From positions 248,001 to 312,000 of the forward strand of contig JADNYJ010000017.1 of the NCBI GenBank assembly GCA_015501075.1: a DNA stretch of 64,000 nt, written 5' to 3'. Below are positions 1 through 12,533 of this stretch, piece after piece. The DNA is from Gymnopilus junonius (taxonomy: Eukaryota > Basidiomycota > Agaricomycetes > Agaricales > Galerinaceae). The notes beneath the pieces are model-generated. The model was not told where the DNA came from. It saw only the letters and a program-made list of their open reading frames with translations, and searched no databases. The translations under genes and the position numbers were made by a program. Each line of letters starts with the position of its first letter. Position 1 is the stretch's first letter.

Positions 1-90
1 ACATGGTCTCACTCTAGCGGACGATAATGGGTAAAGGCTATCCACCAACTTACTCCAAGACTTCATGGAGACAACAACGCATCATTTTAG

Positions 91-2253
91 TCCTTCAGTT
101 GTCGAAAACTGAAGTCTGAATCACCAGAGGACACTGTCAATGACGGAACACTAGACATCAAACATCCGGAGGAAGAAAGACAGCTTGGTATATTCCATAA
201 AGTTACTCGTATTCTCTTGAAATGGGGGATAGAGACTCATGGGTCAGCCATTTTGATATCGTTGCTAATGATGTCGTATCTAAATGTGTCTGGGCCGTAG
301 AATCGCGCCCACTACTCTAGATGAGCGAACAGACAAGCGAATCTACCAAATGTTCTGGTTATGGTTTTCTGTCAACTTCAATATTCTTGCTTTTGGCACG
401 GGTAGTGCTGGCCCTGCATTTTTTGGACTCGGATTGAAGACTTCTCTTATTGTTCTTCTTCTCGTTGATCTCATGTGAGGAATAATCTCTGCTGGTAATC
501 CTTATAAATTTCTCACAGCATTCGTTTTATTCTTTTCGTCAACAGAACATGTGCTGTGCCAGCCTATTTGTGAGTCGCTAACTCTTTTTTGTTCCTGGTT
601 TTGGGTAAAATTTGATTATAAACTCAAGTGCAATATTCGGGCCCAAGCTTGGTACGCGTGGAATGGTACAATCCAGGTTCTCATGGGGGTGTGTAAAGCT
701 CGTCTTTATCCTTGAAAGGACGCTTTCGGACATGTCCTCCTTTTAGATTATATGGAGCTATGATTCCTAGTCTCCTCGATGTCTTCTCTATGCAGGGTTT
801 CTTGATCCTGAACTGCATCATCGGCGGACAAGCACTGGCAGCCGTATCTGATAGGCTGAATGATACTTTAGGTATTGTCATTATTGGGGTAATATCTCTG
901 GCGGTATGTGACGCACACTTTTCCCTGTTATTCCTCTAATGTACTATGAGGCTTCAAGGTTACATTCTGCGGATACAAATTTTTGCATTGGTATGCTGAC
1001 AATTACGTGCTTTGTGGAATTTTTGTCACTAATCTGGCCGTAATCTATATAGGTTTGAGAGTTTCGCCTGGGTACCAAGTGTTATTTCGTTCCCTATTCT
1101 CATCGGTCTCGCCGGGAAGCACCTCAACCCATCGACCTTGCCATCGCCTGGTCCAATTTCTCCAACCGATGTCCTGTCATTTGCGTCATTTGTGGCATCA
1201 AGCGTTATCAGTTGGTGTACCCTCACTCCGGACTACGGTGTTTACCATGACAGTAATGCTTCTGCGTATGTGCGCTGTTTTCTTTGAATTCATTCGTTCC
1301 AACCAAAAAAAATTCATTTAATAGCCTGAAGATTTTCTCATATGTATACTTTGGCTTTCTAATCCCAAGCGTATGGCGGTTCCTTATCAATCCCATATTG
1401 CCCTTAACGCGCTGACGTTGACAGATTGCATGGCATATGCTTGGAGCTGCTTTTGCGGCTGCCGCTCCGGGGATCCCATCCTGGAATGATGCATTTGACC
1501 AAGGAAACAATGTTGGCGGCCTCCTCGAAGCTGTCCTTTCTCCCGCCGGAGGCTTTGGAAAGTTTTTGTTAGTGCTCATAGCATTGAGCACCTCCTGTGC
1601 CTGTGCGCCCACAATGTATACGTTCAGTCAGTTTCTTATTATCCTCCCTAAGAGAACCTTCATAATCAACACACCCAAACTCAGGTACAAGTCTCATGGC
1701 CGTAGGACCTTTTTTCTCTCGTGTTCCTCGATACGTTCTCGTCGTCATTTCTGAGGCAATGTAAGTGTTGATCTTGCAAATGCCTCGGAGCTTAACACCG
1801 GATCATCGTCTCTATAGACTTTTACCATTAGCTATCGTTGGCGCCAAGAAATTCTATTCAACGCTGGTCGACATTCTTAGTGCGTCAATGCAACCTTGCC
1901 CCTTACAGTCTAAATAATAAACAAGCCGCTGATTCACAGGTGTTATTGGCTACTGGTCGACTGCATTTGCCGCCATTGTTTTGACGGAACATTTCCTATT
2001 CAGGAAATCTTTCCTTAATTATAACATCGCGAACTGGGATAAAGCAAGCTTGCTACCGCCCGGTATTGCAGCAGTCCTCGCTTTCTGCGGCTCATTTGGT
2101 ATTATTGTACCCAGTATGAAGCAGACGTGGTACACAGGCCCAATTGCGGAGGCAGGTACGGGAGACATTGGCGTCTTCACCGGCGGCGCTGTTGGCGTTA
2201 TTTTGTATGCTGGATTGAGGTCCGTCGAGAGACGGATATGGCCTCGCAGGTAA
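91..2253 (+). CDS. NCS1-family purine/cytosine permease, multi-exon
   Basis: Integral plasma-membrane proton symporter for cytosine/purines, by family. The opening is typical of fungal Fcy2-like proteins: a KWGIETHGIAPTT stretch runs into YQMFWLWFSVNFNILAFGTG, then the GPKLGTRGMVQSRFSWG loop. A series of hydrophobic spans follows, ending in RSVERRIWPRR and TAA at 2251-2253. About a dozen exons join in phase. Clear introns are 243-300, 475-545, 570-628 and 689-746. Later ones lie near 904-958, 991-1052, 1266-1323, 1372-1426, 1626-1684, 1760-1817 and 1880-1940. The start codon is not resolved: the first exon is open from 91 but has no ATG, and the ATG at 65 is in another frame, so a further small 5' exon or a start outside the window is likely. 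The reading appears intact from 91 onward. The family call is firm; the substrate is inferred only. Confidence 0.9.
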
Positions 2254-2474
2254 ACTTGCGCGGCACCTAGACCATAAGAGTACGTATATATGTATTCTTA
2301 ATCATATCTTCTATCTTGTTTATCGTTGCAATTTTCTTTTTTTGGCTGTAGTCATTTTTGAGTCCGCTTACCAGCAGAAACAAGGGGAAAAGGCCGTCAG
2401 ATATATAATCCTCTCCAAATTCCTGTTAATAAATGCCTGCCTCCGTAAGTAAAATACCTTACATATTTAGTATA

Positions 2475-4820
2475 TCACAGCTTGAACCCTAGCCCCACGA
2501 GAGATTTCCCGTCGCCTTGATATTCATTCTGTCTCCGAATCGAGAGTTGCGGCAGGACATGTTCATAGACGTGAGCGACCCACTGAAATTAATCACAAGA
2601 CAAAGTCATCAGAATAATAGCAATGAAGATTGTTAAGCTACTTACATCACAAACTAAAGGCCGCGTATCCCGAGGGTCAATTATTTCCTCAATTCCAAAT
2701 CTATGCGCAGTCTTCAACGGGCTCCTGACGTCTTCAAACTTGTCTAGTAACTCGGCCATGAGCTTCTCTCTCTGTTCAGGAGATCCAGCTGCCTCGAGTT
2801 GGCGTTTATAGGCAGCCTCTATGCCTCCTTCAAGAGGAAGACTGCCCCAATCGCCTGAAGGCCTGTAATTTCCCGAAAGGGAGCAGTCAAGCTCCAAATT
2901 AAATGAAAGGACGAGGAAATGAAATTAGCTCACCATGCGACACGGATACTCGATCCATCATCAGTGTCTCCGAATGCTCCGCCCGCCACGCCGAATGCTC
3001 GCCGGATGATGACGGTATAAATGGGTATCGATGCTTGGTACAGAGCAGCCATGGCCGATGCACCGTGGCGAATGGTGGCCGTTCGTTCAGCCAAGGAACC
3101 TAAGTGAAGTTCAAATGAGAGTTCCTAAAACGTCAATCTCAAGTACGAACCTATGGCAAAACCGGGTTGATCGACAAGGTTTAACACTGGAAGACTTGTC
3201 ATAGAAACACCTATCAGCATAGCGCGGAATAGTCAACTGGCTGGTCGATTACCCGAAGTGATTGCAGAGATTCAAAAACTTCGTTGTCTTTTGACTTCCA
3301 AGGGCATCAATTGCACCTATGAAGCGAATGTCATCAACAGCCGAAGTTCAAGTAAAGAACAAAGACCTACCACCATTGACCATACAGTCACTCGTCAGCA
3401 GACCAACTGGTCGCCCATTAAGACGGGCAAATCCAGTAACTATACATCTTCCCCACGTTTCCCCGATTTCGAAGAAAGAAGATGCATCATTATAAAGATT
3501 GCCATCCACATCGACAATGAGATGAATAAGCTTTCGGATATCATATGGTCTTGCACGGCGCCTAGGTATAATTCTGATCAAATCTTCCTCTTTACGTGTG
3601 GATGGGTCAGAGGAGGAAACGATAGGCGGTAGTTGGAATATGGAAGAGGGTAAATACGAGAGAAATGCCCGAATTTGTTGAAAAGCGTCGAGTTCCGTAG
3701 TGGCAACATTGTCAACTGTACCATTTGTAGCGTGGATTTCCCAACCACCCAAGGCTTCCTTGGTTAGGTCTTCAAAGGTCGCCTGTTTGACAACTGGAGG
3801 GCCTGCGGCAAAGAGTTGACTCAGACCTTTGACCATAACGCTATAGGTTAAGATTCGTCAGATCAGGGGATTGTATTGGAAGAAATGACACCTACTTAAA
3901 ATGACTGAGTGCCGCTTTTGCAGATGCCAACCCAACAACAGGACCAAGCAGAGCCGATGTAACGGGAACTGCTGCCATTGCGTCCATGCTCCTACCTAAT
4001 CCAGCAAGCCCCGGAATATATGTGGCTCCTATGTTTAAGTCTTAAGACACGTTCACAAATGAGATTTGAAACGGACCTCAGAGAAAAAGAGCACTTACAG
4101 GTCGCTACACTTCCTCCACCACTGGAGCCGTCCAGAAGGCGAATCTACAGTACGTTTTTAGGCGAGCGAAAGTAAGCAACGGCATTTCACTGACTAAGGG
4201 AACCTTCATTTTCAGAGCAAGGGTCTAGGACAAGGAAAAGTATAGGTATATTGAGTTGGATTAGATATTGAAAGAGCATACCTCTCCATATTGTGCTTTC
4301 CCCGCAATGCCACCATCTGCATGACCCCCGCGTACACTGAAGTCGTCCGCCGTAATAAAGACCTTGCGGCCTCGTATGCGACCCCAGCCAATAACAGCGT
4401 TGCTGGAGTGATTCGAAATTTAGTGAACGTCCATTCCAAGATGTCGGGTCCCATACTACTCACGCAGGAACAAAAGACACTAAATTACCCTTCTCGTCCA
4501 GGACAGGCTTGCCAGTAATTGAACCAACTTCATTGAATGACTCTGAATCAAGCAGCGCGGTGATACGTTCTCGAACCCAGAGCTTCTTGTTTTCTTTCTG
4601 ACGCGTGTATCCTGGGTCCTTGAGATTTGGGGTACGTATTAGACGTTGCTGGGCTTTCAGATCTTCCAAAGGATACTTTAGGCAATCAAGCTACTTTAGG
4701 TGATGCGTTAAGGTCAAAATACTATGCACATACCTCCCAGCTGGTGCCATCATCCTTCTGTTTCTGTTTCTTCGCGTCGTTGCCCTTCAGGTTATCTGGT
4801 GTCCGAGAGTCAGGGGGCAT
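2475..4820 (-). CDS. Acyl-CoA carboxylase, carboxyltransferase (beta) subunit
   Basis: Carboxyltransferase half of a biotin-dependent acyl-CoA carboxylase (propionyl-/methylcrotonyl-CoA carboxylase beta family). It moves the carboxyl group from carboxybiotin to an acyl-CoA. Start ATG at 4820 (MPPDSRTPDNLKG). The next exon carries YPLEDLKAQQRLI and KLWVRERITALLDS, as at the N-terminus of the family. Then come the oxyanion-type region NAVIGWGRIRGRKVF and ADDFSVRGGHADGG, the LLDGSSGGGSVATY loop, IGETWGRCIVTGFARLNGRPVGLLTSD, and the C-terminal half with VLNLVDQPGFAIGS, IRHGASAMAALYQA and RRAFGVAGGAFGDT. It ends LVGLGFKL with TGA (complement of 2475-2477). Length is about 530 residues, normal for the family. 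The ADDFSVRGG motif looks more like bacterial-type acyl-CoA carboxylases than mitochondrial MCC beta. It is divergent from the biotin carboxylase at 5413, its obvious partner. The acyl substrate is not determined. Confidence 0.88.
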
Positions 4821-5412
4821 TCTTTGGGAGACTAATGGGTATTGCTGACAACTGGGTAACCTAGCCTGTTGGATATCGACACAGACGGCAAGGTGGGTAG
4901 CAAGATTACCGAGTAGGTACCCATGATATTATTGATAGCTCGCAGGCCTTGTCCCATGATCAATGACTTCGGTTCTTGTCGATTAAGGTTCTGCTATTTA
5001 AACTCAGATACACTCCGCACAGTCACAGTTCTCTGAAGAAATTCAACCATGAACTATTCGTTCCTAAAGCCTGTTCAACCTCTGAGTATCTGTTCTGAAA
5101 TTTTGGGAATCCCCGTTCTCAAAGTCAATTCATTCTCTGAGGACCCTGTGTAGAGTCTCTCTTCTGAACTGGACCGCCTGATGGACTACTGATAAAACAA
5201 TCACCTGGCTGCCGGGATCAACAATTGCCGGTCAACTCATCTATCCACCCCTAATCCCCCCACGGGGTCTTATTTCGCGTTATGTTGAAGAACTTGCGTT
5301 GAACTTTCTTGCCGAATTCTACTATACTTTAGGTAGGAGGAAGTCTAAACCGTCGCCAAACCTGCAAATCTTTATTGCCACCTCAGGATAAAATCCACAC
5401 TGAACTTCGACG
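4821..5412. promoter_or_regulatory. Shared divergent promoter region of the carboxylase subunit pair
   Basis: This 592-bp gap separates the start codons of the carboxyltransferase (minus) and the biotin carboxylase (plus). No open reading frame of note lies in it. Because the two products form one enzyme, a shared regulatory region giving matched expression is the natural inference; no specific operator was recognised. Confidence 0.5.
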
Positions 5413-7885
5413 ATGTCGTTCAAAGTACTTGTCGCCAATCGCGGAGAAAGTAAGCACAACCTTTTCACTGAACAGAACTAACGCCACTAAACTACTCCTA
5501 AAGTTGCTATTCGCATATTACGTTCGGCTTCTGAGCTTGGGTGGAATACAGTGACAATCTACACCGAGGGCGATTCCAGTCATGCAACCTTCGCAGATGA
5601 AGCCGTCAAGTTGGAAAGTGCGGCCGACTTTCTCAATGTTAATATCATTGTCGATGTCGCTACAAGGTGAGAAATGGTCAACTACGATAAGACTTAGGTA
5701 TACCCTGACATCATGTTATAGCACACAATGTACCCATCTCCATCCCGGCTATGGTTTCCTATCGGAAAGTCCCTCTTTGCCTTTAGCCCTTGAACGAGCC
5801 GGTGGATCTATCGTGTTTATAGGCCCTTCTCAGTCGGCTTTAAGGATTGCATCCGACAAGATGTTGACTCGCGAATTAGGCGATTCTTTGGGCGTTCGTA
5901 TTGCGCAAGGTCGACGTGTCACGTCTGTGACCGACGTTCTTACTTTCGCTGCTGAACAAGGACCTGGTCGTGGATATCCAGTAATAATCAAAGCATTAGA
6001 TGGGGGAGGAGGACGAGGTATTCGTATCGTAGAGGATGAAAATGGTGTCGGAGAGGCATTCAAAAGGTATTTCATTCGTCACGAATCAGTTGTCTTATCA
6101 AATATCCTGCCTTAGATGCCTTGGAGAAAGTCCGTCGAAACAGGTCTTCGTCGAAAAAGCCTTAACTGGCCCTGGGTGGAAACATATAGAGGTCCAGGTG
6201 ATCGGTGATGGCAGGACAGTCAATCACCTCTGGGAAAGGGAGTGTAGTGTCCAGCGAAGGTATATCCTTTCTGTATCCTTTACGAAGGACCTTTGGAGTT
6301 TTCTGACGTCGTTACAATAGATTCCAGAAGATTGTGGAGGTTGGTAACTCTTGCTTATGTTTTCGAGAAGTACAGTATAAAGGTGTTAACCGTTACTAAT
6401 CAGATCGCACCTTCTCGGCTCCCTCGCTCATCGATTCAACCCTTATTGGATGCTTCTCTGAAGATGGCTCGCCATTTGCAATACAGAGGTCTCGGAACTT
6501 TCGAGTTCCTTTTCAATAGTCATTCCTTCGAGTGGGTGTTTTTGGAAATCAATCCAAGAGTTCAAGTAGAACACACCATTACAGGTACCGTTTTAATCTT
6601 CGCACAGGTTATCTCTCGACTCACATCTGATGCTGCAGAGGAAATCACCAACATTGATCTCGTTCGCTCTCAACTCCTCTTGTTCTCATCGACCAATGTC
6701 ACCCTTTCAAGTATCTCTTTAGACAGACCACTAGACATCCCTACTTCCTTCGCCATTCAACTCCGTCTAACGGCTGAAGATCCTCGGAAAGGATATCAAT
6801 TATCACCTGGGTTATTACGTGCCTCTGATATCTTTTGGCCCGGAGGAAGAGGTGTAAGGATCGATACGTGGCTTACGATTGGGCCTAATAATCCAGATGA
6901 CGGCGACGTGGAATGGACTGTTGGGACCGAGTTTGACTCCTTACTGGCCAAGGTCATAGTTACCGGAGCTTCCTTTGAGGAAGCGACACAGAAAGGCCTG
7001 GGTGCTTTGCGTCAACTCCGCGTTGGCTCCAGAGGGAAAGTGAAGACCAACGTCGCTGTACTCGCAGGAACACTCGCCCATCTTGATTGGGCGAATGGGG
7101 CCGTCGATACTCTCTGGCTGGAAAGGAAGGCCAAGGACGTTCTGGACCTCGGCGAGCAAGCATTACGGCCTAAACCAAATTTGGCTTTGAAGACGCGTAT
7201 GAGCTCATCGGATGCTAGTCCGTCGGGTGCTCACGCCCCAGCTGCGGGACGCAATAACGTAGTTCTGCAACCTGGATCCTTATTCCACCTAACCTTAACT
7301 CCGCCCGCCTCTTTGTCCGACCAAAGCAGTGTCAGAAGCGAATCTCAGAGCTTGAAACATACAATAACATTGAAATCTATTGCCCAAAACGCATTCCCAG
7401 ATGCGCTGTCAGGTACCTTTATATCGTCATTTCCATCGATATTTTCTGCCAATCCTGGATCGACGGAAGTTTCATTCACATTAACTCAGTCGACCTCTGT
7501 GTCCGTGTCGACAGGACACATGGAGCTTGCAAACCCAAATGATCCACAGCACGTAGCCGCACCCATGACAGGGAAAATCGTTGAAGTTCATCCTGCCTTG
7601 GCAGATATACTATCATCAAGGTTGAAACCAGCTCAGAAGTCGGACTCTCGTACCTTACAGGCCGCACTAAAGAGCAGTCGTGTCCGTAAAGGAGACCCTT
7701 TGCTTATTCTCAGCGTGATGAAGATGGAGAACGTCGTTGCTGCCCCATTTGATGGCGTTGTTGGGCGTGTTGGGAATGGGGTACAAGTGGGTGCTGTGAT
7801 GGGTGAGGGAATGCTTATATGTGTTCTTGAAAACGACCTCCTGGACGGTTCTGGTCAAGGAGTGGAAAGGCTCAGTCGTTTGTAG
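5413..7885 (+). CDS. Acyl-CoA carboxylase, biotin carboxylase/biotin carrier (alpha) subunit
   Basis: ATP-dependent carboxylation of a covalently bound biotin. The start ATG at 5413 gives MSFKVLVANRGE, joined over an intron to IAIRILRSASELG. Domains in order: biotin carboxylase N-terminal domain; ATP-grasp with the HPGYGFLSES loop, KALDGGGGRGIR glycine-rich loop, VFVEKAL, HIEVQVIGD, ECSVQRRFQKIVEIAPS and FLEINPRVQVEHTIT; biotin-carboxylase C-terminal domain (VGTEFDSLLAKVIVTG, TNVAVLAGTL); a less conserved middle region; and a C-terminal biotinyl domain with the MKM acceptor (LSVMKMENVVAAPFDGVVG), the lysine being the biotinylation site. A small intron interrupts the sequence just after HTIT (acceptor giving EEITNIDLVRSQ) although it is open in one frame. 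About 750 residues, normal for the family. The partner is the divergent carboxyltransferase. Confidence 0.92.
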
Positions 7886-8019
7886 ACCAGTCATCATATA
7901 TGATGCATCGTTTGACACGATAATGAAGCCTCTCGCTATCCGCAGCTGCTGAGTTCGAAGGTTGGTTTTCAGCAGCTTGAAGGTGCTAAAAATAGCAAAC
8001 GTAAGTTGGTACGCAGCAC

Positions 8020-8027
8020 TATAAAAG
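8020..8027 (+). promoter_or_regulatory. TATA box upstream of the F-box relic
   Basis: TATAAAAG lies 128 nt before the ATG at 8155, a normal spacing for a TATA box with a short leader. It suggests the decayed F-box gene still has its promoter. Confidence 0.4.
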
Positions 8028-8154
8028 CAGCACCACCTTGAACTTTATTCCTTCATCTTGAACTACTTACTCTTGACCCCGACCTCTCACACCTTAGTTG
8101 AGTTCGTCACCTTTTGAGCACACTCTCAATAAATGCCCATGCTTTCTGATTAGT

Positions 8155-9360
8155 ATGGGCTCCGATATCCTACCGCATGAACTAGAAGACCGGATCCTAA
8201 GCTTTTTGCACAACGACACATTATCCCTCCAAGCCTGCGCCCTGTCATGCCATCGGTTTTCAATCATTTCCCAGAGATGCCTCTTTCGAAAATTTCTCTG
8301 CGATATTCTATAAACAAGGCCAACCAGGCAGAGAAATTTCTCCGCTTACTCAATCTTCACCACACATCACAACTCATGCAAAGAATGGGTGATCGACGCT
8401 CCTCCATCTATCACCTTTAAATTAACCCCGAAACCTTCATATCAATCCTATCTCTCCTCAAAAATTTAATGGAAATCAGCTTGTCTGGTTACTTTACGCC
8501 CCGACAAAACTCTATGGGAGTCTATAAACAGCACACCTATTATTCAAAACATCGTAAACCTCAGGGTTTCCAGGGGTGTTCAGTTTCAGCTTTCTCGTAT
8601 CGCTGAACTTCTACGCTTGGAGGGCTTATTCCTCGACTATTACACCATTTCTAAATCGCTGGATGGCAAACAGGTTGCCCCACTTTCTCCCCGAGGGCGG
8701 CAGGCCATTTGTCTACGATCCCTTCGATTGTGTTCCACTGAAACTAATATTGAAGATGTTGTTATGTGGCTAAGCAATATCGGCAGCCGCTTGGACATAT
8801 CCCAACTTCAGCGTTTATCTGTTGTATCCACCCTTGGAGAAGGTCATGTTGATATGCTCAGCAATCTCATACAAATCTGCAGCAAGTCGCTGCAAGTTTG
8901 ATGCTATGCCCGGTCCTCAACCATCCGGTCAGTCGATGCGATTGACTTATCCTGCCTGTCCCAACTGCGTGTCCTTCGTGTTGCCTTGATCGTACGCGTC
9001 TCCGAATCAGTTAACAAAGAAACCGACCCCTGGCTTATGGCACTCCTTAAACAGCTCCCGAATTGTACGGCCATTGAAGAAATATACATTGAAGGGAGTA
9101 TCTCCGAATGGAGAGATAAGGGGTATCTCGAATTTGATAGTTCAACAAATCACATCTTACAAATAGAGGAAGCCTTGCTGAACATTCCCCTTGCGCGTCG
9201 CATCAGCTTCTTTGTGTTTCGAGACAACTTCACTGAAGTTCCAAAGAACCTCAATGAACAGTTTGATCTCAAATCCAGGAATTTGACTTCCAAAGGTGTT
9301 TTACATACAATCGTTGCAGATGGTGAGCTCTTTGTACTATCTAGCAAGTGTCCATCGTGA
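8155..9360 (+). pseudogene. F-box/LRR-type protein, degraded
   Basis: The ATG at 8155 starts MGSDILPHELEDRILSFL followed by QACALSCHRFSIISQR, a typical basidiomycete F-box (SKP1-binding; substrate receptor of SCF ubiquitin ligases). The frame then closes at TAA 8311-8313. The neighbouring frame continues the family-like sequence (ISLRYSINKANQAEKFLRLL), so a one-base frameshift lies near 8290. After further disruption, the LRR-like part is open from about 8617 to 9360 apart from an in-frame TGA at about 8899-8901. It includes WLSNIGSRLDISQLQRLSVV and EALLNIPLARRISFFVF. At least one frameshift and one nonsense codon with no plausible intron to remove them argue for a pseudogene. Confidence 0.7.
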
Positions 9361-9993
9361 TCATTTTTAGCCCCAATAAAGGACATATTTTTAATCGCCT
9401 AATTCTAATTGGGAAGAGCAACATGACGAGGCACAAAGCCATTAGGTGTTGCAGGGGTTTACTGCATCTATTTAAAATTATAGCTATCTAATACGCATTA
9501 ATGAATGCTCGTTGACGCAACCTATCGGCAAGTTCGCAATTTATTCGCCTGTTTTTGGTCACCTTCGTGAGTAGTAACTTGCGCTTTTTCGGCTACTTAA
9601 AGAATTGGGTAAGTCTCTCCGGTCAGCTAGGAGTGATGACATGAATGATTGGTGATCATGTTTCCAATCAGGTTCGCTCCTCAGCCTCGGCCGAGCAGGC
9701 CGATATACTTGTCGTCATCTGGATTAGGAAAATTATCCTAATTTTGGCAGTCACTGCAACTTACGCTTTGCATCAGTCATCGTCCGAGAATCCGGAGGAC
9801 CTACATATTGGGATAGTTGAAAAGCTACCTCATCAGGCTGACTAAGGGAACAATTTCTCGATGACCAATCCATGCCGTGCATGCACTTGAACGCCAACGG
9901 TCAACACACGGCCGGCGAAGGCTTTTCATTATATTATGTAGTGATCTCGGAATAGTCCTCAAACCTTTGATCTGCCTGTCGGACTCTTACGAC
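9361..9993. other. Intergenic, no gene seen
   Basis: 633 bp between the F-box relic and the P450. Short open frames here (for example 9645-9845) have no recognisable family and no supporting splice pattern. Confidence 0.4.
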
Positions 9994-12533
9994 ATGTTCT
10001 TCGCTTTGAAAGTCCATCCAATCCAATCACTTCCCAGGCCGAGCATCGCCCTACTCTTAGCCCTCGCCTTAAGCGCTTTCATAGCTAACAGGGTTCTAAC
10101 ACGGGTCGTTAAATCAGATATCTTGCTCTTACCTGTACCGGTAATAAACTCATCTTTTCATCGACCCTTTGATTAATATTAACTGATACATTCTCTGCCA
10201 TTTGGGTTATCTGCAGGAAGGAGCACATTTATTATGGGGTCATGAAAAACAGGTTTTTATGAAGCAGCCGGGAAGTGCCTATAGGCGTTGGATGCGTAAG
10301 CTGGGTCAGACATTCCGTATTAAAGCTGCTTTTGCTGTAAGCGAAGCCTCTTCAATGATAAATACTGTACTTATTTCTATTAGGGCCCGGACATCGTTTG
10401 TATTCACATCCTGACAGCAACGAATCGAACTAATTCGAAATTGTAATTGGTGCTTGCAGATCCCGTCAGCATTACGTATCTACTGCGGAAAAAAATTTAC
10501 GATTATCGTTGAGTGCTTATGGTTCTGTCCTGAATCCTCATGATGACACCCGCTTAAGATCACAGCGCTGTAGTCTGCACTCGTATTGGTCGGTTGATGG
10601 GAAAAGGTCTGGCGTGGATTGAAGGAGAAAAAAAGCATATACGAATGCGTCGGCTTACCATGCCGGCACTAACGTACGTTCTGCGAGATCTTACCTTAAA
10701 GTTTGCGCACGAGACATCATTTGCAGGGCTGATAACATTGTGGCATTCTCTCCCAAGTCAGGGAATCTGTTGGAATGCAAGTGTCTACGACTTGAATCTC
10801 GCAGATGAGACATCGTTAAGTCGTTCTTTTAGGTAGTGGATGATCTGGTCAAACTAGTTGAGGATAATGGAAACTGGGCGGAAGTCAACCTTCTCAACTG
10901 GACTGGAAAAATGACGTACGACTTTACTTTCCAAGTCCTAATGGTTGCAACCTTACACATGTTTGGTTATTAGATTAAACATCATCGGACGAGTGGTATT
11001 TTTTCCTTTCCCTTAGCAAATTAACCCTCATTTTTCACAGGCATTTCTTTATGACTTCGGCAGGGGAATAGTGAGAAGCCCGCAATATACTGAATGCAAG
11101 AAATATGTCCATATCTTCTATTGCACGTTATGCTGGATTCTTGGTATGACTTTGATGCTTGAACAAAAACTTGTGTTGTCATAATGATATCAGACTCTGA
11201 TGCTCCTTCGACGATTTACGTTTTTGAATTCTCTGCCGATCGGTGTAATCCAAGGGCAGGCTTTGGCTAAAGAAACTATACAGGTAAATCATGTTTCCTC
11301 AAGGATGAATTTTCATTTTGTAATCTATTCTATTTCATCAGAGTGGCGTAGCACGTCAGCTTGTTTCCAGGAGCGCTGACAGTCTAAATGAATCTCAGAC
11401 AAATGGCGCTAAGGATTTACTTACCTTGCTTTGTGAGTGTGCCTTTTGCTTGATCTACTGTGTAGTAATTTAACTCGTATCCTCATTAAATCTAGTAAAT
11501 GCGGCTGCAGAAGAAAGAATATCCATTGAGGAGGTTTACGAACAGGTTAGCTTGTCGTCATTTCTGGGATACCATCGCTAATCCCGGACAGATATCCACG
11601 TTTATGTGAGCCTGCAAAATCCTATTACTGGTCCACAATCTGATACCAGGATTATCAGGATTGCCGGGTTCGAGACCACGACAACAACTGCCGCATTTGC
11701 CGTATGGGAGCTCGCTCGACACCCAGACAAACAAGATCGCCTGCGCGAGGAACTTGCCACTATATCAGGCGAGCCTACAGCAAAGGACATGCAGGACAGA
11801 CTACCATATCTAAATGCCATAATGAAAGAAACGTGAGTCATTTCCCCTTTATATTTTCACTCAAGACTGGTGCTGAGAAGCTCATAGTTTGCGCTTATAT
11901 CCTGCTCTACCCTATATGGAACGTACAGCAACAAAGTTCGACATAATCCCTCTTCGTGATCCCGTCAGAATGTCGAACGGAACAATTGTTTCTGAAATCT
12001 CGGTCCAACCGGGTCAAGCAAGTTAAATTTCCAAGTAGATGTCTATTATTTCTTATCCTCTATTTTGCTAGACCGTGGTTATACCAATAATAGCTATTCA
12101 ATGCCAGGACGATGTCTGGAAGGACGCGGATGAATTCCGTCCTGAGCGCTGGTTAGAGGAATTGCCCCCAGCCGATAGGCTACCTTCTGGATGGGGAAAT
12201 ATGCTGGCCTTCAGTGACGGCCCAAGGAATTGTATTGGGACGCGTCTCGGTACGATATACATTCCTTTGATGCTCCGTCTTAAACTAACTGATTCCTTAG
12301 CGATTTTCAACTTTAAGGCAAGTTGCATTGGACAAAATCTCTTGATTCAACTTAGAGCTCACGCCTATCAATCGTAGATTATCTTGGCTGCAATGACGAC
12401 TCGTTTTCATTTTGAAAGTGGAAACGGGGACATGTCACTAAAGATATCTTCCAGCTTACAGCCCTGGATTTATCATGGTAAAGATGATCCAGGAAGTAAT
12501 GAATTGCCAGTTTTCCTTCACGTTGTAAGTTAG
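9994..12533 (+). CDS. Cytochrome P450 monooxygenase, multi-exon, probably damaged
   Basis: Heme-thiolate monooxygenase of the ER membrane. The ATG at 9994 gives a membrane anchor (LALALSAFIANRVLTRVV). Recognisable parts follow: WGHEKQVF; RWMRKLGQTFRIK; RLMGKGLAWIEG with a KKHIRMRRLTMPAL segment; I-helix IAGFETTTTTAAFAVWEL; K-helix ETLRLYPALPYMERTA; FRPERWLE; the heme loop FSDGPRNCIGTRL with the Cys ligand; and a C-terminal FNFKIILAAMTTRFHFE. About 15 small exons. Intron 12318-12377 begins GCAAGT, a GC-AG intron. Two places do not read through: near 10795-10835 no splice keeps the frame, and near 11055-11085, after DFGRG, the expected EARNILNARNMS is in another frame behind TAG and TGA. The gene may be a recent pseudogene or contain sequence errors. 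Substrate unknown. Confidence 0.8.
12318..12377 (+). other. GC-AG intron in the P450 gene
   Basis: 60-nt intron with donor GCAAGT and acceptor TAG. Removing it joins FNFK to IILAAMTTRFHFE, the normal C-terminal reading of P450s, so the non-GT donor is well supported. Confidence 0.7.

Noticed and set aside
6590..6640. Insertion in the biotin carboxylase between HTIT and EEIT
   Set aside because: The open stretch is an intron (GTACC...TGCAG) that happens to lack stop codons; removing it gives the family consensus HTITEEI.
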